A stretch of DNA of 33,861 bases from positions 1 to 33,861 of the forward strand of contig CAZVCC010000037.1 in NCBI GenBank assembly GCA_964626015.1, written 5' to 3'. A model generated the notes under the pieces. It was not told the origin of the DNA and ran no database searches. It saw only the letters and a list, made by a program, of their open reading frames with translations. Shown piece after piece: positions 8,397 to 17,640 of the stretch (position 1 is the stretch's first letter; each line of letters begins with the position of its first letter). The position numbers and the translations under genes were made by a program. This DNA is from CAIKZJ01 sp964626015 (GTDB lineage: Bacteria; Bacteroidota; Ignavibacteria; Tepidaquicellales; Tepidaquicellaceae).

Positions 8397-10760
8397 TTAG
8401 AATCCCCTTCCGAACTGGAAGTGGAATAAAAGACTTGGATTTTCTCCATCAACCGATTTTCTATCGAATCCGTAACCGAAATCGAATCCAATCAATCCAA
8501 CCGCAGGAAGCATCAGTCTTGTACCAAAACCTACAGACCTTTTCAATTCAAATGGATCAACTTTTGCAAAATCAGACCAAACATTTCCAGCTTCAGCAAA
8601 TACCAGAACAAAAATAGGGAACGGATCTAATGAAAGTGGATATCGAATTTCAACACCATATTTAAGAGAAACTTTTCCTCCGATTGAATTACCGACTGCA
8701 TTGCGTGGACCGACAGCTCTGTCTTCGTATCCTCTTAGTGGTATGGTATTATAAGCTAAACCATTACCTCCCATATAAAACAATTCAGTAGGCGGAAGAT
8801 ATCTGTCATCACTAAGTGGATTAACATAATAAAAATTGAATGTAGAATACAAAACAAGTTTAGTATTTCTTATTAGCGGAGTATATGTTTCTGCAGTGAA
8901 AATATTTTTTAAGAATTCTGTATTCCCTGGAAGGAAAGGTCCACCTGATAATTCTGTTGTATTAGAAAACTTAGTCCCGTTTAATGGAAATACCGGATCG
9001 AACACTGTAGATCTCGAAATAATTTGTCTTAAGCTAAACTGATTTCTGCGACCCGTCTGGTAATATCCTCCTCCGTCAAGAACGTTTGTTTCCTGATATT
9101 TCACTGCCCAGTCACCCCGGAAGAAGTCATCAGGCCACTTAAACCTCCTTCCAATATTAACAATAGCACCCGTTTCCTGTACGTCATAAGTATATCTCGT
9201 TCTAGAATCAAAAACATTGAAACCGAGTAAGGTAGGTGTGTTTAAGAACCACGGCTCTGAAAGACCAATTGAAAATGTTCTATAAGTACCTGCTTCACCG
9301 AACTGCCAGGAGAAGTTCAGTGCTTGCCCTCCACCACCGGAGAATGGTTCCATTATATCAAAGTTATTGAAAGTTAGACCTAAGGCACCTGTTATACCAA
9401 ATGAACCGCTATATCCAATGGATGCGTTAAACTGATCAGATGATCTTTCTGCAACTATGTATTTTATGTTAACCGTTGAATCATTTGCAAGACTAATGTC
9501 CTGATTTAACTTTTCAGGGTTGAAATAGTTTAATGCATTAAGCTGCTGCATACTCCTTTTTACATTACCCCTGTTAAAAAACTCACCCGGTATTGTATAT
9601 AGTTCTCTTCGAAGCACTTTGTCTTTAGTCTTATCGTTACCTTCAAAACTTATAAGACCAAGTTTGTATTGATTGTTTTCTGTAATCTTGATGTTTATAT
9701 CAACCTTATCAAGCCCCACAGCCTTATCGTTCACGTCAGCTTGAAAACCGAGGTAACCATTATCAAGATATAGCGAACTAACATCGGTTTCTGCTTCATT
9801 ACCGTAAAGATTTTGAGAAAACTTCTTCATATTATACACATCGCCTTTTTTCATATCCAGTCTAAGAAGAATAGCATCATCTGTGTAAATTTTATTTCCT
9901 TCGATTGTTATATTATTTATTTTGAATCTTCTTCCTTCCCTGACTCTTATTATAAGATGGACATCTTCCTTATCCGATGAAAGTTTAAATTCTGAGTCCA
10001 CGACTTCTGCATCTTTATAACCAAGTTCTTTGTAGTATTCAACTACCAATTTTTTATCTTCTTCCAGCTTTGCCTTGTCGAATCCAGCACTTTCCCAGAA
10101 TTTCCACCATACTTTCTCAGATGTGTTTTCCAAAGCTTTATACAAATCATCATCTGAAATATCAACATTTCCTTCAAATTCAATTTTTCTTACAGTCAGC
10201 TTTTTTCCCTCGTTTATTTTAATTCTTATTCTAGCTTCATTGTTTGCTGATATAAGTTTGTCAATTTTTATTTCCGCCAATGCATATCCATCTTCAGCAT
10301 AATTTAGACCTAAATTATACTCAACATCTTTTAATTTCTGCTCTGACACTACTTCACCTGCATTTAAACCGATTTTTTCTTTTACTTCGGATTCGGAAAA
10401 ATGATCATTCCCAATTATTTCAATGTTCTCTATTCTCGGAAGTTCTTCAACTTCAAAGACTAAATATGCATCTTTACCAAATTTCTTATCAACATTCAAA
10501 GCTATATTTGAAAATAATCCGAGTTTCCATAATCTTCTGATAGCTTCACGAGTTTCATCTGAAGGAATTGCAATTTCCATATTTTCTTTAAGTCCTGAAT
10601 AAGCGATAATCGTTCTTGAATCGTATACTTTATTACCTCTAACCGAAATATTTGCGATCTTGTAAGTTGTTTCAAAATTCTGTGAATACAAGTTACTACT
10701 AAATGCAGTAAATATTGTGAAAATCGCTAAAATATATAAATATTTGTTGATTCTTGTCAT
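8397..10760 (-). CDS. bamA: Outer membrane protein assembly factor BamA
   Basis: 787-residue Omp85 protein, the central pore of the Bam complex that folds beta-barrel proteins into the outer membrane. A signal peptide ends near NLYSQ. Several POTRA repeats follow (about 30-410), visible as recurring openings of the type IxxIxxxGNxx(I/V)xxxxI, for example NISVRGNKVYDSRTI, NIEIIGNDHFSE, NITIEGNKIYTDDAI and LISFEGNDKTKDKVL. The 16-strand barrel follows, with the loop-6 motif RGYED at 676-680 (usually VRGF). It ends in aromatic FHFQFGRGF, the C-terminal strand expected for Bam substrates. It lies between uppS (12 bases) and the two ompH genes. Confidence 0.97.
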   Translation of the reverse strand: MTRINKYLYILAIFTIFTAFSSNLYSQNFETTYKIANISVRGNKVYDSRTIIAYSGLKENMEIAIPSDETREAIRRLWKLGLFSNIALNVDKKFGKDAYLVFEVEELPRIENIEIIGNDHFSESEVKEKIGLNAGEVVSEQKLKDVEYNLGLNYAEDGYALAEIKIDKLISANNEARIRIKINEGKKLTVRKIEFEGNVDISDDDLYKALENTSEKVWWKFWESAGFDKAKLEEDKKLVVEYYKELGYKDAEVVDSEFKLSSDKEDVHLIIRVREGRRFKINNITIEGNKIYTDDAILLRLDMKKGDVYNMKKFSQNLYGNEAETDVSSLYLDNGYLGFQADVNDKAVGLDKVDINIKITENNQYKLGLISFEGNDKTKDKVLRRELYTIPGEFFNRGNVKRSMQQLNALNYFNPEKLNQDISLANDSTVNIKYIVAERSSDQFNASIGYSGSFGITGALGLTFNNFDIMEPFSGGGGQALNFSWQFGEAGTYRTFSIGLSEPWFLNTPTLLGFNVFDSRTRYTYDVQETGAIVNIGRRFKWPDDFFRGDWAVKYQETNVLDGGGYYQTGRRNQFSLRQIISRSTVFDPVFPLNGTKFSNTTELSGGPFLPGNTEFLKNIFTAETYTPLIRNTKLVLYSTFNFYYVNPLSDDRYLPPTELFYMGGNGLAYNTIPLRGYEDRAVGPRNAVGNSIGGKVSLKYGVEIRYPLSLDPFPIFVLVFAEAGNVWSDFAKVDPFELKRSVGFGTRLMLPAVGLIGFDFGYGFDRKSVDGENPSLLFHFQFGRGF

Positions 10761-10772
10761 TTCTAGTTTAAA

Positions 10773-11543
10773 TTACTTTTTAATTTGTTCACTTACCATT
10801 CCAAATCTTCTTTCTCTTGTTTGATATACTTCGATAGCTTTATAAAGGCTATCTCTTCTGAACTGTGGCCAAAATATATTATCAATGAAAATTTCTGTGT
10901 AAGCAAGCTGCCATAAAAGAAAATTACTGATTCTGTACTCTCCTCCGGTTCTGATCATCAAATCAGGATCTGGAATATTTTTTGTTACCAAATAATCTGA
11001 AAAGAGCTTTTCATCAATATCTTCCTTGTTAATTTTTCCTGATTTACAATCACTTAAAAGATCTTTAATAGCATTTAAAATATCCCATCTACCGCTGTAA
11101 CTAAGAGCAAGATTCAGAGTCATCTTTTTATTGTTTTTAGTCTTTTCCATTGCATCCCTAAGCTCGTTATGCACTTTATCCGGTAGTTTATCAAGATTTC
11201 CTGTCGCAATAAGTTTTATATTATTTTTATGAAGCCTGTCCGCTTCATCTCTTAATCCTTTAATAAGGAGTTTCATAAGTATAGTAACTTCCGATTTAGG
11301 CCGTTTCCAATTTTCAGTAGAAAATGTGTATAAAGTTAAAAATTTTACCCCGAGCTGACCGCAAGCTTCAACTATATCCCTTACCGAATTAACGCCCTCT
11401 CTATGTCCAAATGCTCTAGTATAACCAAGACCTTTAGCCCATCTTCCATTTCCATCCATAATGATTGCTATATGCTTGGGAATTTCACCGTTTTCTTTCA
11501 AACTATCTTGTTTAACTTTATCTTTTTTATCTGAGGATAACAA
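10773..11543 (-). CDS. uppS: Isoprenyl transferase (undecaprenyl diphosphate synthase)
   Basis: 256-residue cis-prenyltransferase that extends farnesyl diphosphate to the C55 lipid carrier used for peptidoglycan and O-antigen. The motifs of the family are present: HIAIIMDGNGRWAK with catalytic Asp30, GHREGV, LYTFSTENWKRP, and DPDLMIRTGGEYRISNF, where the family usually has RTSGE. LLWQLAYTE and RRFG close the protein. The first ATG gives a 20-residue charged lead before the conserved core, as is normal. It is followed after 12 bases by bamA and preceded 24 bases away by trpS. Confidence 0.97.
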   Translation of the reverse strand: MLSSDKKDKVKQDSLKENGEIPKHIAIIMDGNGRWAKGLGYTRAFGHREGVNSVRDIVEACGQLGVKFLTLYTFSTENWKRPKSEVTILMKLLIKGLRDEADRLHKNNIKLIATGNLDKLPDKVHNELRDAMEKTKNNKKMTLNLALSYSGRWDILNAIKDLLSDCKSGKINKEDIDEKLFSDYLVTKNIPDPDLMIRTGGEYRISNFLLWQLAYTEIFIDNIFWPQFRRDSLYKAIEVYQTRERRFGMVSEQIKK

Positions 11544-11567
11544 TTATGCTATTATATTTATTTTATA

Positions 11568-12569
11568 TTAACCTAACTTCATTGAACTACGAACTTCCTG
11601 CATAGTATTTTCAGCTATTAATCGAGCTTTTCTTTCCCCTTCAATTAATACTTCAAGAACACTGTTTTTGTTCTTTTCGAGAACAATTCTTTTTTCTCTA
11701 AGTGGCAGAAAATATTCCGATATTGATTTTGAAACTTTCATTTTGCAATCAAAACAACCTAAAGCTCCGGATTTACACCCAGACCTTATTTCGGAAATTT
11801 CCGATGGATTGAATTTCCTATGGTAAGTATAAACCAGACAAATATCGGGATTGCCTTTATCTCCTTTTCTGAGTTTGTTTGGGTCGGTAAATGCCTTTTT
11901 CATCTTTGATTTTATAGAATCATCATTATCTGAAAGCAATATTGTATTATCCAGAGATTTACTCATTTTTGCTTTACCGTCTAGACCGGGAAGTCGTGCA
12001 AATTGAGTAACTTTCGGTTCAGGTATAGGAAATATTGATTTGCCTTCTTGATTTTTAAAATTCTCATTAAAATTGCTTGCAATTTGTCTTGTAATTTCCA
12101 CGTGCGGCACTTGATCTTCACCGACCGGCACAACATCACCCTTATACAGCAAAATATCCGCAGCCTGCAGGACCGGATATCCAAGATGACCATAAACGAT
12201 TGTTTGCAAGTTTAAATCTTTTATCTGTTCTTTTAAAGTTGGATTCTTCTCTAATCTTGCTTTAGTAATCAGCATAGAGAATATCAGAAATAATTCAGTA
12301 TGTTGTTTAACTTGTGACTGCCTGAAAATAGGTGATTTTTCAGGGTCAATACCTGATGCTATCCAATCTATTGCCATCTCAAGGGAGTCATCAAAAACAT
12401 CAATAGTATTTAGACTCGTTGTGAGTGTATGATAATCTGCAATTAAATGATAGTTCTTGTAATAATTCTGAAGTTCAACCCAATTCTCAAGAGCACCGAC
12501 ATAATGTCCTATATGCAGTTTACCTGAAGGTCTCATTCCAGATAGTATTGTTTTCTTATTTTGTGTCAT
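11568..12569 (-). CDS. trpS: Tryptophanyl-tRNA synthetase
   Basis: Class I aminoacyl-tRNA synthetase that charges tRNA-Trp. It has 333 residues, normal for the family. The HIGH signature is exact at 19-22 (SGKLHIGHYVGAL), and the second signature KMSKS is exact at 201-205. AADILLYKGDVVPVGEDQ forms the tryptophan site region. The start overlaps the end of the upstream ftsB-like gene by 14 bases. It is the one clearly non-envelope gene in the operon. Confidence 0.98.
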   Translation of the reverse strand: MTQNKKTILSGMRPSGKLHIGHYVGALENWVELQNYYKNYHLIADYHTLTTSLNTIDVFDDSLEMAIDWIASGIDPEKSPIFRQSQVKQHTELFLIFSMLITKARLEKNPTLKEQIKDLNLQTIVYGHLGYPVLQAADILLYKGDVVPVGEDQVPHVEITRQIASNFNENFKNQEGKSIFPIPEPKVTQFARLPGLDGKAKMSKSLDNTILLSDNDDSIKSKMKKAFTDPNKLRKGDKGNPDICLVYTYHRKFNPSEISEIRSGCKSGALGCFDCKMKVSKSISEYFLPLREKRIVLEKNKNSVLEVLIEGERKARLIAENTMQEVRSSMKLG

Positions 12570-12897
12570 TAGTATCTTTTTGAACTTTGTATATTATTTC
12601 GCCCTCTTTGGACATATAATATCTTTCTCTAGCAATTTTTTCAATCATATCATTTGAGTTAGTCAAAGAATCAATAACCTTTCTAAGTGATTCCTGTTCT
12701 TGTTTTTTCTCAGAAACTTGCTTTTCTATACTCTGCTTATCTTTCTGAAACTTAATCTTTGTTAATATTCCTTTATCCGAAAAGATTATATAAATAATCA
12801 TAAATAATCCAATTGATATAAACAGAGTAATTAACTTATTATATTTAATAAACCTTAATACACTGATGAAAATATTGTCATCATTCTTACTAATCAT
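12556..12897 (-). CDS. Septum formation initiator (FtsB/DivIC family)
   Basis: 113-residue bitopic membrane protein. There is a short cytoplasmic N-terminus, one transmembrane helix (about 22-42, LITLFISIGLFMIIYIIF), then a periplasmic coiled coil (about 50-90) and the family tail MIEKIARERYYMSKEGEIIY. FtsB/DivIC joins FtsL and FtsQ/DivIB to activate septal peptidoglycan synthesis. It overlaps ddl by 8 bases and trpS by 14, so it is translated with them. Placement next to ddl supports a cell-division role. Confidence 0.88.
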   Translation of the reverse strand: MISKNDDNIFISVLRFIKYNKLITLFISIGLFMIIYIIFSDKGILTKIKFQKDKQSIEKQVSEKKQEQESLRKVIDSLTNSNDMIEKIARERYYMSKEGEIIYKVQKDTNDTK

Positions 12898-13912
12898 ATT
12901 TTTTTAAAGATGAATCTATTATCTTCTTTATCAGATTGTTAAAATCCATTTTTAAAGCTTTAGCAGCCATTGGAACAAGTGAAAGTTCAGTCATACCCGG
13001 AAGAGTATTAACTTCCAAGCAATATAGATCTTTTTCTTCTGTCAACAAAAAATCAACTCTCGCATATACTTTACAATTCAAGGCATTGTACGCTTTTGAT
13101 GCAAGATTTTTTGCTTTCTCTGCAACTTCTTCCGGAATCACAGCAGGACAAACATATGTTGACATACCCTTAGAATACTTATGTTCGTAATCATAAAAAC
13201 CTTCATGAGGTACAATCTCAATTACCGGATAAGGTTCACCATCAATAATTGAAACAGTTAACTCCCTACCTTTAATATATCTTTCAAGAAGAACTTTTTC
13301 CGAGTACGTAAAAGCTGTTGTAATTCCAGAAAAAAACTCTTCTATATTTTTAGCAATAGTTAGTCCTACAGTACTACCTTCGTCATTAGGTTTAATTACA
13401 ATCGGACTTCCTAGAAGATTAATACATTCATTATATTTAACATTATTTTCGCTATAAAGAGCCAACCAGTTAGGTGTAAGAATATTATTCTTTTCAAAAA
13501 TCAACTTTGATAAATCTTTATCCATCGCAACAGCTGATGATTGTATTCCAGAACCTGTATATTTCAGACCTTTTAACTCGAGCAGAGTCTGTATTTTGCC
13601 GTCTTCTCCAAATTTTCCGTGCAAGCCAATAAAGACCAAATCGATACCATTAAATAACTCAGAATTTATGCAGTCAATTAATTTATGCGAACTTTCTTTT
13701 TGTAATTTTCTTATTTTCTCAAGAGTTGGATACTCTTTTGACACTTTATCCTTAAAAACCAAATCCTCATCAAACATATTATCTCCATATATCGGATCTA
13801 TCACAACAACATTATGACCTAAATCTCTTAATCCTTTAAGAATACCCCGACCCGACGATAAAGAAACTTCACGTTCCGAAGATAAACCGCCTGTTAATAA
13901 AGCTATTTTCAT
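12890..13912 (-). CDS. ddl: D-alanine--D-alanine ligase
   Basis: 340-residue ATP-grasp enzyme that makes the D-Ala-D-Ala dipeptide of peptidoglycan. Visible motifs: GGLSSEREVSL with Glu15, GLHGKFGEDGKIQ (96-108), YTGSG (118-122), ATP-grasp KPNDEGSTVGL, and EVNTLPGMT (300-308) with metal ligands. FYDYEHKYS (239-247) carries the Tyr expected for true D-Ala ligases rather than D-lactate (VanA-type) enzymes. It is the first gene of the nine-gene minus-strand operon; a 17-bp palindrome lies just upstream of its start codon. Confidence 0.97.
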   Translation of the reverse strand: MKIALLTGGLSSEREVSLSSGRGILKGLRDLGHNVVVIDPIYGDNMFDEDLVFKDKVSKEYPTLEKIRKLQKESSHKLIDCINSELFNGIDLVFIGLHGKFGEDGKIQTLLELKGLKYTGSGIQSSAVAMDKDLSKLIFEKNNILTPNWLALYSENNVKYNECINLLGSPIVIKPNDEGSTVGLTIAKNIEEFFSGITTAFTYSEKVLLERYIKGRELTVSIIDGEPYPVIEIVPHEGFYDYEHKYSKGMSTYVCPAVIPEEVAEKAKNLASKAYNALNCKVYARVDFLLTEEKDLYCLEVNTLPGMTELSLVPMAAKALKMDFNNLIKKIIDSSLKKYD

Positions 13913-13918
13913 TTATTT

Positions 13919-13935
13919 TTAAGTGTAACACTTAA
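13919..13935. promoter_or_regulatory. Perfect 17-bp palindrome in the ddl leader (possible operator)
   Basis: TTAAGTGT, a single central A, then ACACTTAA. The arms match over 8 bp. With a 1-base centre it cannot form a stable RNA hairpin, so a dimeric DNA-binding protein is the more natural reader. It sits 6 bases upstream of the ddl ATG. Confidence 0.4.
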
Positions 13936-14163
13936 TATAATCAATATAAAATTGTGATAAAATAATGAAATTTTAATAATTTTTAAACTTTAATTGACCG
14001 AATTCTGATAAAAACACAAATATTATTAACTTTTATAATTACATAAAATTATGCAAAATAAATAAATAATGCAAAAATAATATACTTTTAAATGACATTC
14101 TTAATTCTGAACTTTGTGTAAAATTCGATACAAATTTTAAATAGGTTAAAACATTATTTAAAT

Positions 14164-16437
14164 ATGTTAAAACAATTATTACTTTTGTTTGTCTTTGGAA
14201 TACTTCCCTATAGTTTATATTCTCAAAGTGAGAATTCGAAGTTTGTGAATGTATTTATTGGAACTGGATCGATAGATAATCAGAGTCTTTCCGGGAGTAA
14301 TTTTCCAGGTGCAGTTTATCCGTTCGGATTGGTCCAATTAAGTCCAGATACAAGAGAAAATCCTGAAGATCCATGCAGCGGTTATGATTATAAAGATAAC
14401 ACTATAGTCGGGTTCAGTCATACACATCTCAATGGAACTGGAGTGGCAGATCTCTTTGATTTTCTTTTTATGCCGTATAATGGAGATTTGAAGTGGGAAC
14501 CCGGGAATGATTCTGTTAAAGGTTACGGTTCCACATATAAACATTCAAATGAGGTAGGAACACCGGGATATTATAGTATTGTACTTGACAACGGAATCAA
14601 AAATGAGTTTACAGTAACGGCACATTGTGGGATGCACAAATACACTTTTCCTGATAACAAACCGTATAACCTGATTGTTGATTTATTTCACTCTTTGGAT
14701 AAAAAGAGACCTTACTGGTCATGTAAGATAATTTCTTCACAAATACGAATCATTGACAACAAAACCATAGAGGGCTATCGAATTATAACGGGCTGGGCAA
14801 GGCTTCGGAAGGTTTATTTCAGAGCTGAATTTTCAAGACCTTTTACCGGACATGTAATTAAATCGGGGAAGAATATATATGAAAATGTAAGTATTGGTAA
14901 CGATTCGGATTTAAAACTCAATCTTATTTTTAGAGAAGATAATTCAAATCCACTCCTTATTAAAATTGGATTGTCTTCAGTAAATCTTGAAGGAGCTCGC
15001 GAGAACTTGACCACTGAAATACAAGATTTTAATTTTGACAAGATACAAAGTGATGCTAAAACCGCATGGGATAAAGAGCTTGCTTGCATTGATATTGAAG
15101 GGACACAAAATCAAAAAACCATTTTCTATACAGGACTATATCATGCTTTCATTCAACCAAATAATATTGCTGATGTTGATAGTAATTATTTAAATCATAA
15201 CTTAGAGATTGCGAAGGCACCTGATGGATTTCATTACAGTACTTTTTCACTTTGGGATACTTATAGAGCTGCACATCCATTATACACAATTGTTCAAAGA
15301 AAGAGAAGTGCTGATTTTATAAATTCTATGCTCAGACAATATAATGATTATGGATATCTTCCTATTTGGCAACTATGGGGTGAGGAAACATATTGTATGA
15401 TTGGAAATCATGCAATACCTGTGATTGTTGATGCATATTTTAAAGGAATTGAAGGGATTGATTGGAATCATGCATATGATGCTATAAGAGCTTCTTCAAC
15501 TACTCCTCATAAAAATTCCCCATTTAATATATTAAATGAATATGGATTCTTCCCTGAAAATTTACAAACACAATCTGTATCTATAACTCTCGAAATAGCA
15601 TATAATGACTGGTGTCTCTCTCAAATGGCACAATCTCTTGGAAGAATTGATGATTACAAATTCTTTTTAAACCGGTCGAAAAGTTATTATAATCTTTTTG
15701 ATAAAACAATTGGATTCTTTCGTGCAAAAGACAATAAAGGTGATTGGATTGAACCGTTTGATCCCCTAAAATATGGGGGTAACGGCGGTTATCCTTTCAC
15801 GGAAGGAAATGGTTGGCAGTATTTGTGGTATGTGCCCCATGATGTGTATAAATTTATTGAACTTGTGGGTGGGGATAGAGAATTCTCTCTAAAACTTGAT
15901 AAATTTTTTACTTTAGATGCAAGACCTGAGGATGTTAACGGTAATGCCTCAGGATTTATCGGACAATATGCACACGGCAATGAACCGAGTCAGCATATAA
16001 TTTATATGTATAACTTTATTAATGAGCCCTGGAAAGCACAATTTTATAGTGCAAAAGTTTTAAACGAACAATATACTGTTCTGCCGTCAGGATATTCGGG
16101 TAATGAAGACTGCGGGCAAATGTCAGCTTGGTATATTTTGAGTGCAATGGGATTCTATCCACTTAATCCTGCAAACGGTATTTACTGTATAGGTTCACCA
16201 CAGCTTGAAAGAGCGGTTATTCATTTGGATAAAGGTAACAAATTCACGATAACAACTAAAAATTCCAAGAAAGACAATATATATATTCAAAGTGCAAAAC
16301 TTAATGATAAAGAATACTCGAAAAGCTACATCACACACAAAAATATAACTGATGGAGGGACTCTGGAATTTACTATGGGGAATCAACCTAATAAAAACTG
16401 GGGTAAAACAAAGATACCCGAAACAATAATAAATTAA
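14164..16437 (+). CDS. Secreted GH92 family alpha-mannosidase
   Basis: 757-residue glycoside hydrolase of family 92, calcium-dependent exo-alpha-mannosidases (commonly 1,2-linkages) acting on N-glycans and mannans. A signal peptide ends near LYSQ (residue 21). The N-terminal beta-sandwich has VNVFIGTGS, NFPGAVYPFGLVQLSPD and GFSHTHLNGTG. The (alpha/alpha)6 catalytic part has FSLWDTYRAAHPL (361-373), WGEETY (405-410), TEGNGWQYLWYVPHD (546-560; Glu547 is the likely general acid) and GNEDCGQMSAWY (646-657; Asp649 is a likely base). The residue roles come from family knowledge and were not aligned. No T9SS tail is seen, so it may stay periplasmic or surface-associated. No SusC/SusD pair is nearby. 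The deaminase gene follows after 23 bases. Confidence 0.95.
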   Translation: MLKQLLLLFVFGILPYSLYSQSENSKFVNVFIGTGSIDNQSLSGSNFPGAVYPFGLVQLSPDTRENPEDPCSGYDYKDNTIVGFSHTHLNGTGVADLFDFLFMPYNGDLKWEPGNDSVKGYGSTYKHSNEVGTPGYYSIVLDNGIKNEFTVTAHCGMHKYTFPDNKPYNLIVDLFHSLDKKRPYWSCKIISSQIRIIDNKTIEGYRIITGWARLRKVYFRAEFSRPFTGHVIKSGKNIYENVSIGNDSDLKLNLIFREDNSNPLLIKIGLSSVNLEGARENLTTEIQDFNFDKIQSDAKTAWDKELACIDIEGTQNQKTIFYTGLYHAFIQPNNIADVDSNYLNHNLEIAKAPDGFHYSTFSLWDTYRAAHPLYTIVQRKRSADFINSMLRQYNDYGYLPIWQLWGEETYCMIGNHAIPVIVDAYFKGIEGIDWNHAYDAIRASSTTPHKNSPFNILNEYGFFPENLQTQSVSITLEIAYNDWCLSQMAQSLGRIDDYKFFLNRSKSYYNLFDKTIGFFRAKDNKGDWIEPFDPLKYGGNGGYPFTEGNGWQYLWYVPHDVYKFIELVGGDREFSLKLDKFFTLDARPEDVNGNASGFIGQYAHGNEPSQHIIYMYNFINEPWKAQFYSAKVLNEQYTVLPSGYSGNEDCGQMSAWYILSAMGFYPLNPANGIYCIGSPQLERAVIHLDKGNKFTITTKNSKKDNIYIQSAKLNDKEYSKSYITHKNITDGGTLEFTMGNQPNKNWGKTKIPETIIN

Positions 16438-16460
16438 TTTTAATAAAAAAATCAAACACT

Positions 16461-16895
16461 ATGGATGAATTCATGTTAGCTGCAATAGAGGAAGCTAAAA
16501 AGGGACTTTCTGAAGGTGGCATTCCCATTGGCTCTGTTCTTATAAAGAATGGAAAAATAATTGGCAGAGGTCACAATCAGCGTGTACAAAAAGGAAGCCC
16601 GACACTTCATGCTGAGATAGATTGTCTTGAGAATGCCGGAAGAATAGGAAGTTACAAAGACACTGTACTTTATTCAACATTAATGCCCTGTTATCTTTGT
16701 TCAGGAGCAGTTGTACAGTTTGGTATTAAGAAAGTGATTGTTGGTGAATCGAAGACATTTCCTGGCGGACCTGAGTTTATGCGTTCACATGGTGTTGAAG
16801 TCACTGATCTTGATAACGATACATGTATTAAGCTAATGTCAGATTTTATAGAAGCAAATCCAAAACTCTGGAATGAAGATATTGGTGAACTTTGA
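16461..16895 (+). CDS. Cytosine/nucleoside deaminase, yeast FCY1-like
   Basis: 144-residue zinc deaminase of the cytidine-deaminase fold. Zinc site: His50 and Glu52 (HAE), Cys77 and Cys80 (PCYLC). Beyond the core it resembles yeast cytosine deaminase Fcy1 along its length, as I recall that sequence: EGGIPIGSVLI, GRGHNQRVQKGSPTLH, SYKDTVLYSTL, SGAVVQFGI, and the tail WNEDIGEL. In that tail Asp140 matches the Fcy1 residue that contacts cytosine (WFEDIGE). The expected reaction is cytosine to uracil plus ammonia, for pyrimidine salvage. A different amine or purine substrate is possible, as guanine deaminases share the fold. It shares the GH92 transcript by spacing and ends at a strong terminator. 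Confidence 0.85.
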   Translation: MDEFMLAAIEEAKKGLSEGGIPIGSVLIKNGKIIGRGHNQRVQKGSPTLHAEIDCLENAGRIGSYKDTVLYSTLMPCYLCSGAVVQFGIKKVIVGESKTFPGGPEFMRSHGVEVTDLDNDTCIKLMSDFIEANPKLWNEDIGEL

Positions 16896-16913
16896 TATAA
16901 ATTGTTAAAAATA

Positions 16914-16941
16914 TAAATCCCCGGATATTGCCGGGGATTTA
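16914..16941. terminator. Bidirectional terminator between deaminase and cyclophilin genes
   Basis: Perfect 10-bp stem AAATCCCCGG (16915-16924) / CCGGGGATTT (16931-16940), 6-base loop, between convergent genes. The minus strand has the richer T run. Confidence 0.85.
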
Positions 16942-16965
16942 AGTTTGATAATACTTATTGATAAA

Positions 16966-17616
16966 TTAATCTTCGACCATATATACTTTTGTCATTTTTA
17001 CTTCAGTCACAGGTCTGTCTTGAGCACCCGTTTTTGTTTTACCGATTTTTTCTACTACATCCATACCTTCAACTACTTCTCCAAAAATAGCATGTTTACC
17101 ATCAAGATGCGGTGTTGGTGCAAGTGTAATAAAGAACTGTGAAGTTCCTGTATTAGGGCCTGCATTAGCCATTGAGAAAATCCCCTTTTTACTATGTTTC
17201 AAACCGGGTCCGAATTCATCCGGAATTGTTTTCCCTGAACCACCGCGTCCGGTACCCGAAGGATCACCGCCCTGAATCATGAAACCGTCAATGACTCTGT
17301 GGAAAATTATCCCGTCGTAAAATCCTTTTTCTACCAAGCTTCTGAAATTATCTGTGGTAATAGGTGCTTTATCACTGTAAAGCTTCATTTTAAAATTACC
17401 CATTGTAGTTTCAAATTTTACGTAATCCATTTTTTTGGTATCCCCTTTCTTAACAGTATCTGTTGATTCTGTTTTTATACTATCTTTTTTTACTTCAGTT
17501 TGAGTTGTCTGGCTTTTCTGTGTATCAGTTTTCTTAACTTCTTCAGTTTTATTACAGCCAATAACAACGACGGAAACAAACAAGATTCCGATAATGACAG
17601 CAAAAAGATTTTTCAT
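16966..17616 (-). CDS. Lipoprotein cyclophilin-type peptidyl-prolyl isomerase
   Basis: 216 residues. A lipoprotein signal ends in VVVIGC with lipidated Cys21. A low-complexity K/T/Q/E linker follows to about residue 62, then a complete cyclophilin domain (about 65-216). Catalytic-core motifs: FHRVIDGFMIQGGDPSGTGRG, SMANAGPNTGTSQFFIT, and HLDGKHAIFGEVV (His where the human enzyme has Trp, common in bacteria). It should speed proline isomerisation during folding on the periplasmic side. An AGGAG site lies 8 bases before the ATG. It follows pheS by 24 bases and probably shares its transcript. Confidence 0.95.
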   Translation of the reverse strand: MKNLFAVIIGILFVSVVVIGCNKTEEVKKTDTQKSQTTQTEVKKDSIKTESTDTVKKGDTKKMDYVKFETTMGNFKMKLYSDKAPITTDNFRSLVEKGFYDGIIFHRVIDGFMIQGGDPSGTGRGGSGKTIPDEFGPGLKHSKKGIFSMANAGPNTGTSQFFITLAPTPHLDGKHAIFGEVVEGMDVVEKIGKTKTGAQDRPVTEVKMTKVYMVED

Positions 17617-17640
17617 TTGATTTGCTCCTGTATTTAATAA

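Noticed and set aside
14051..14076. Pair of ATGCAAAA direct repeats upstream of the GH92 gene
   Set aside because: Two short AT-rich copies 18 bases apart are expected by chance in a spacer of this composition.
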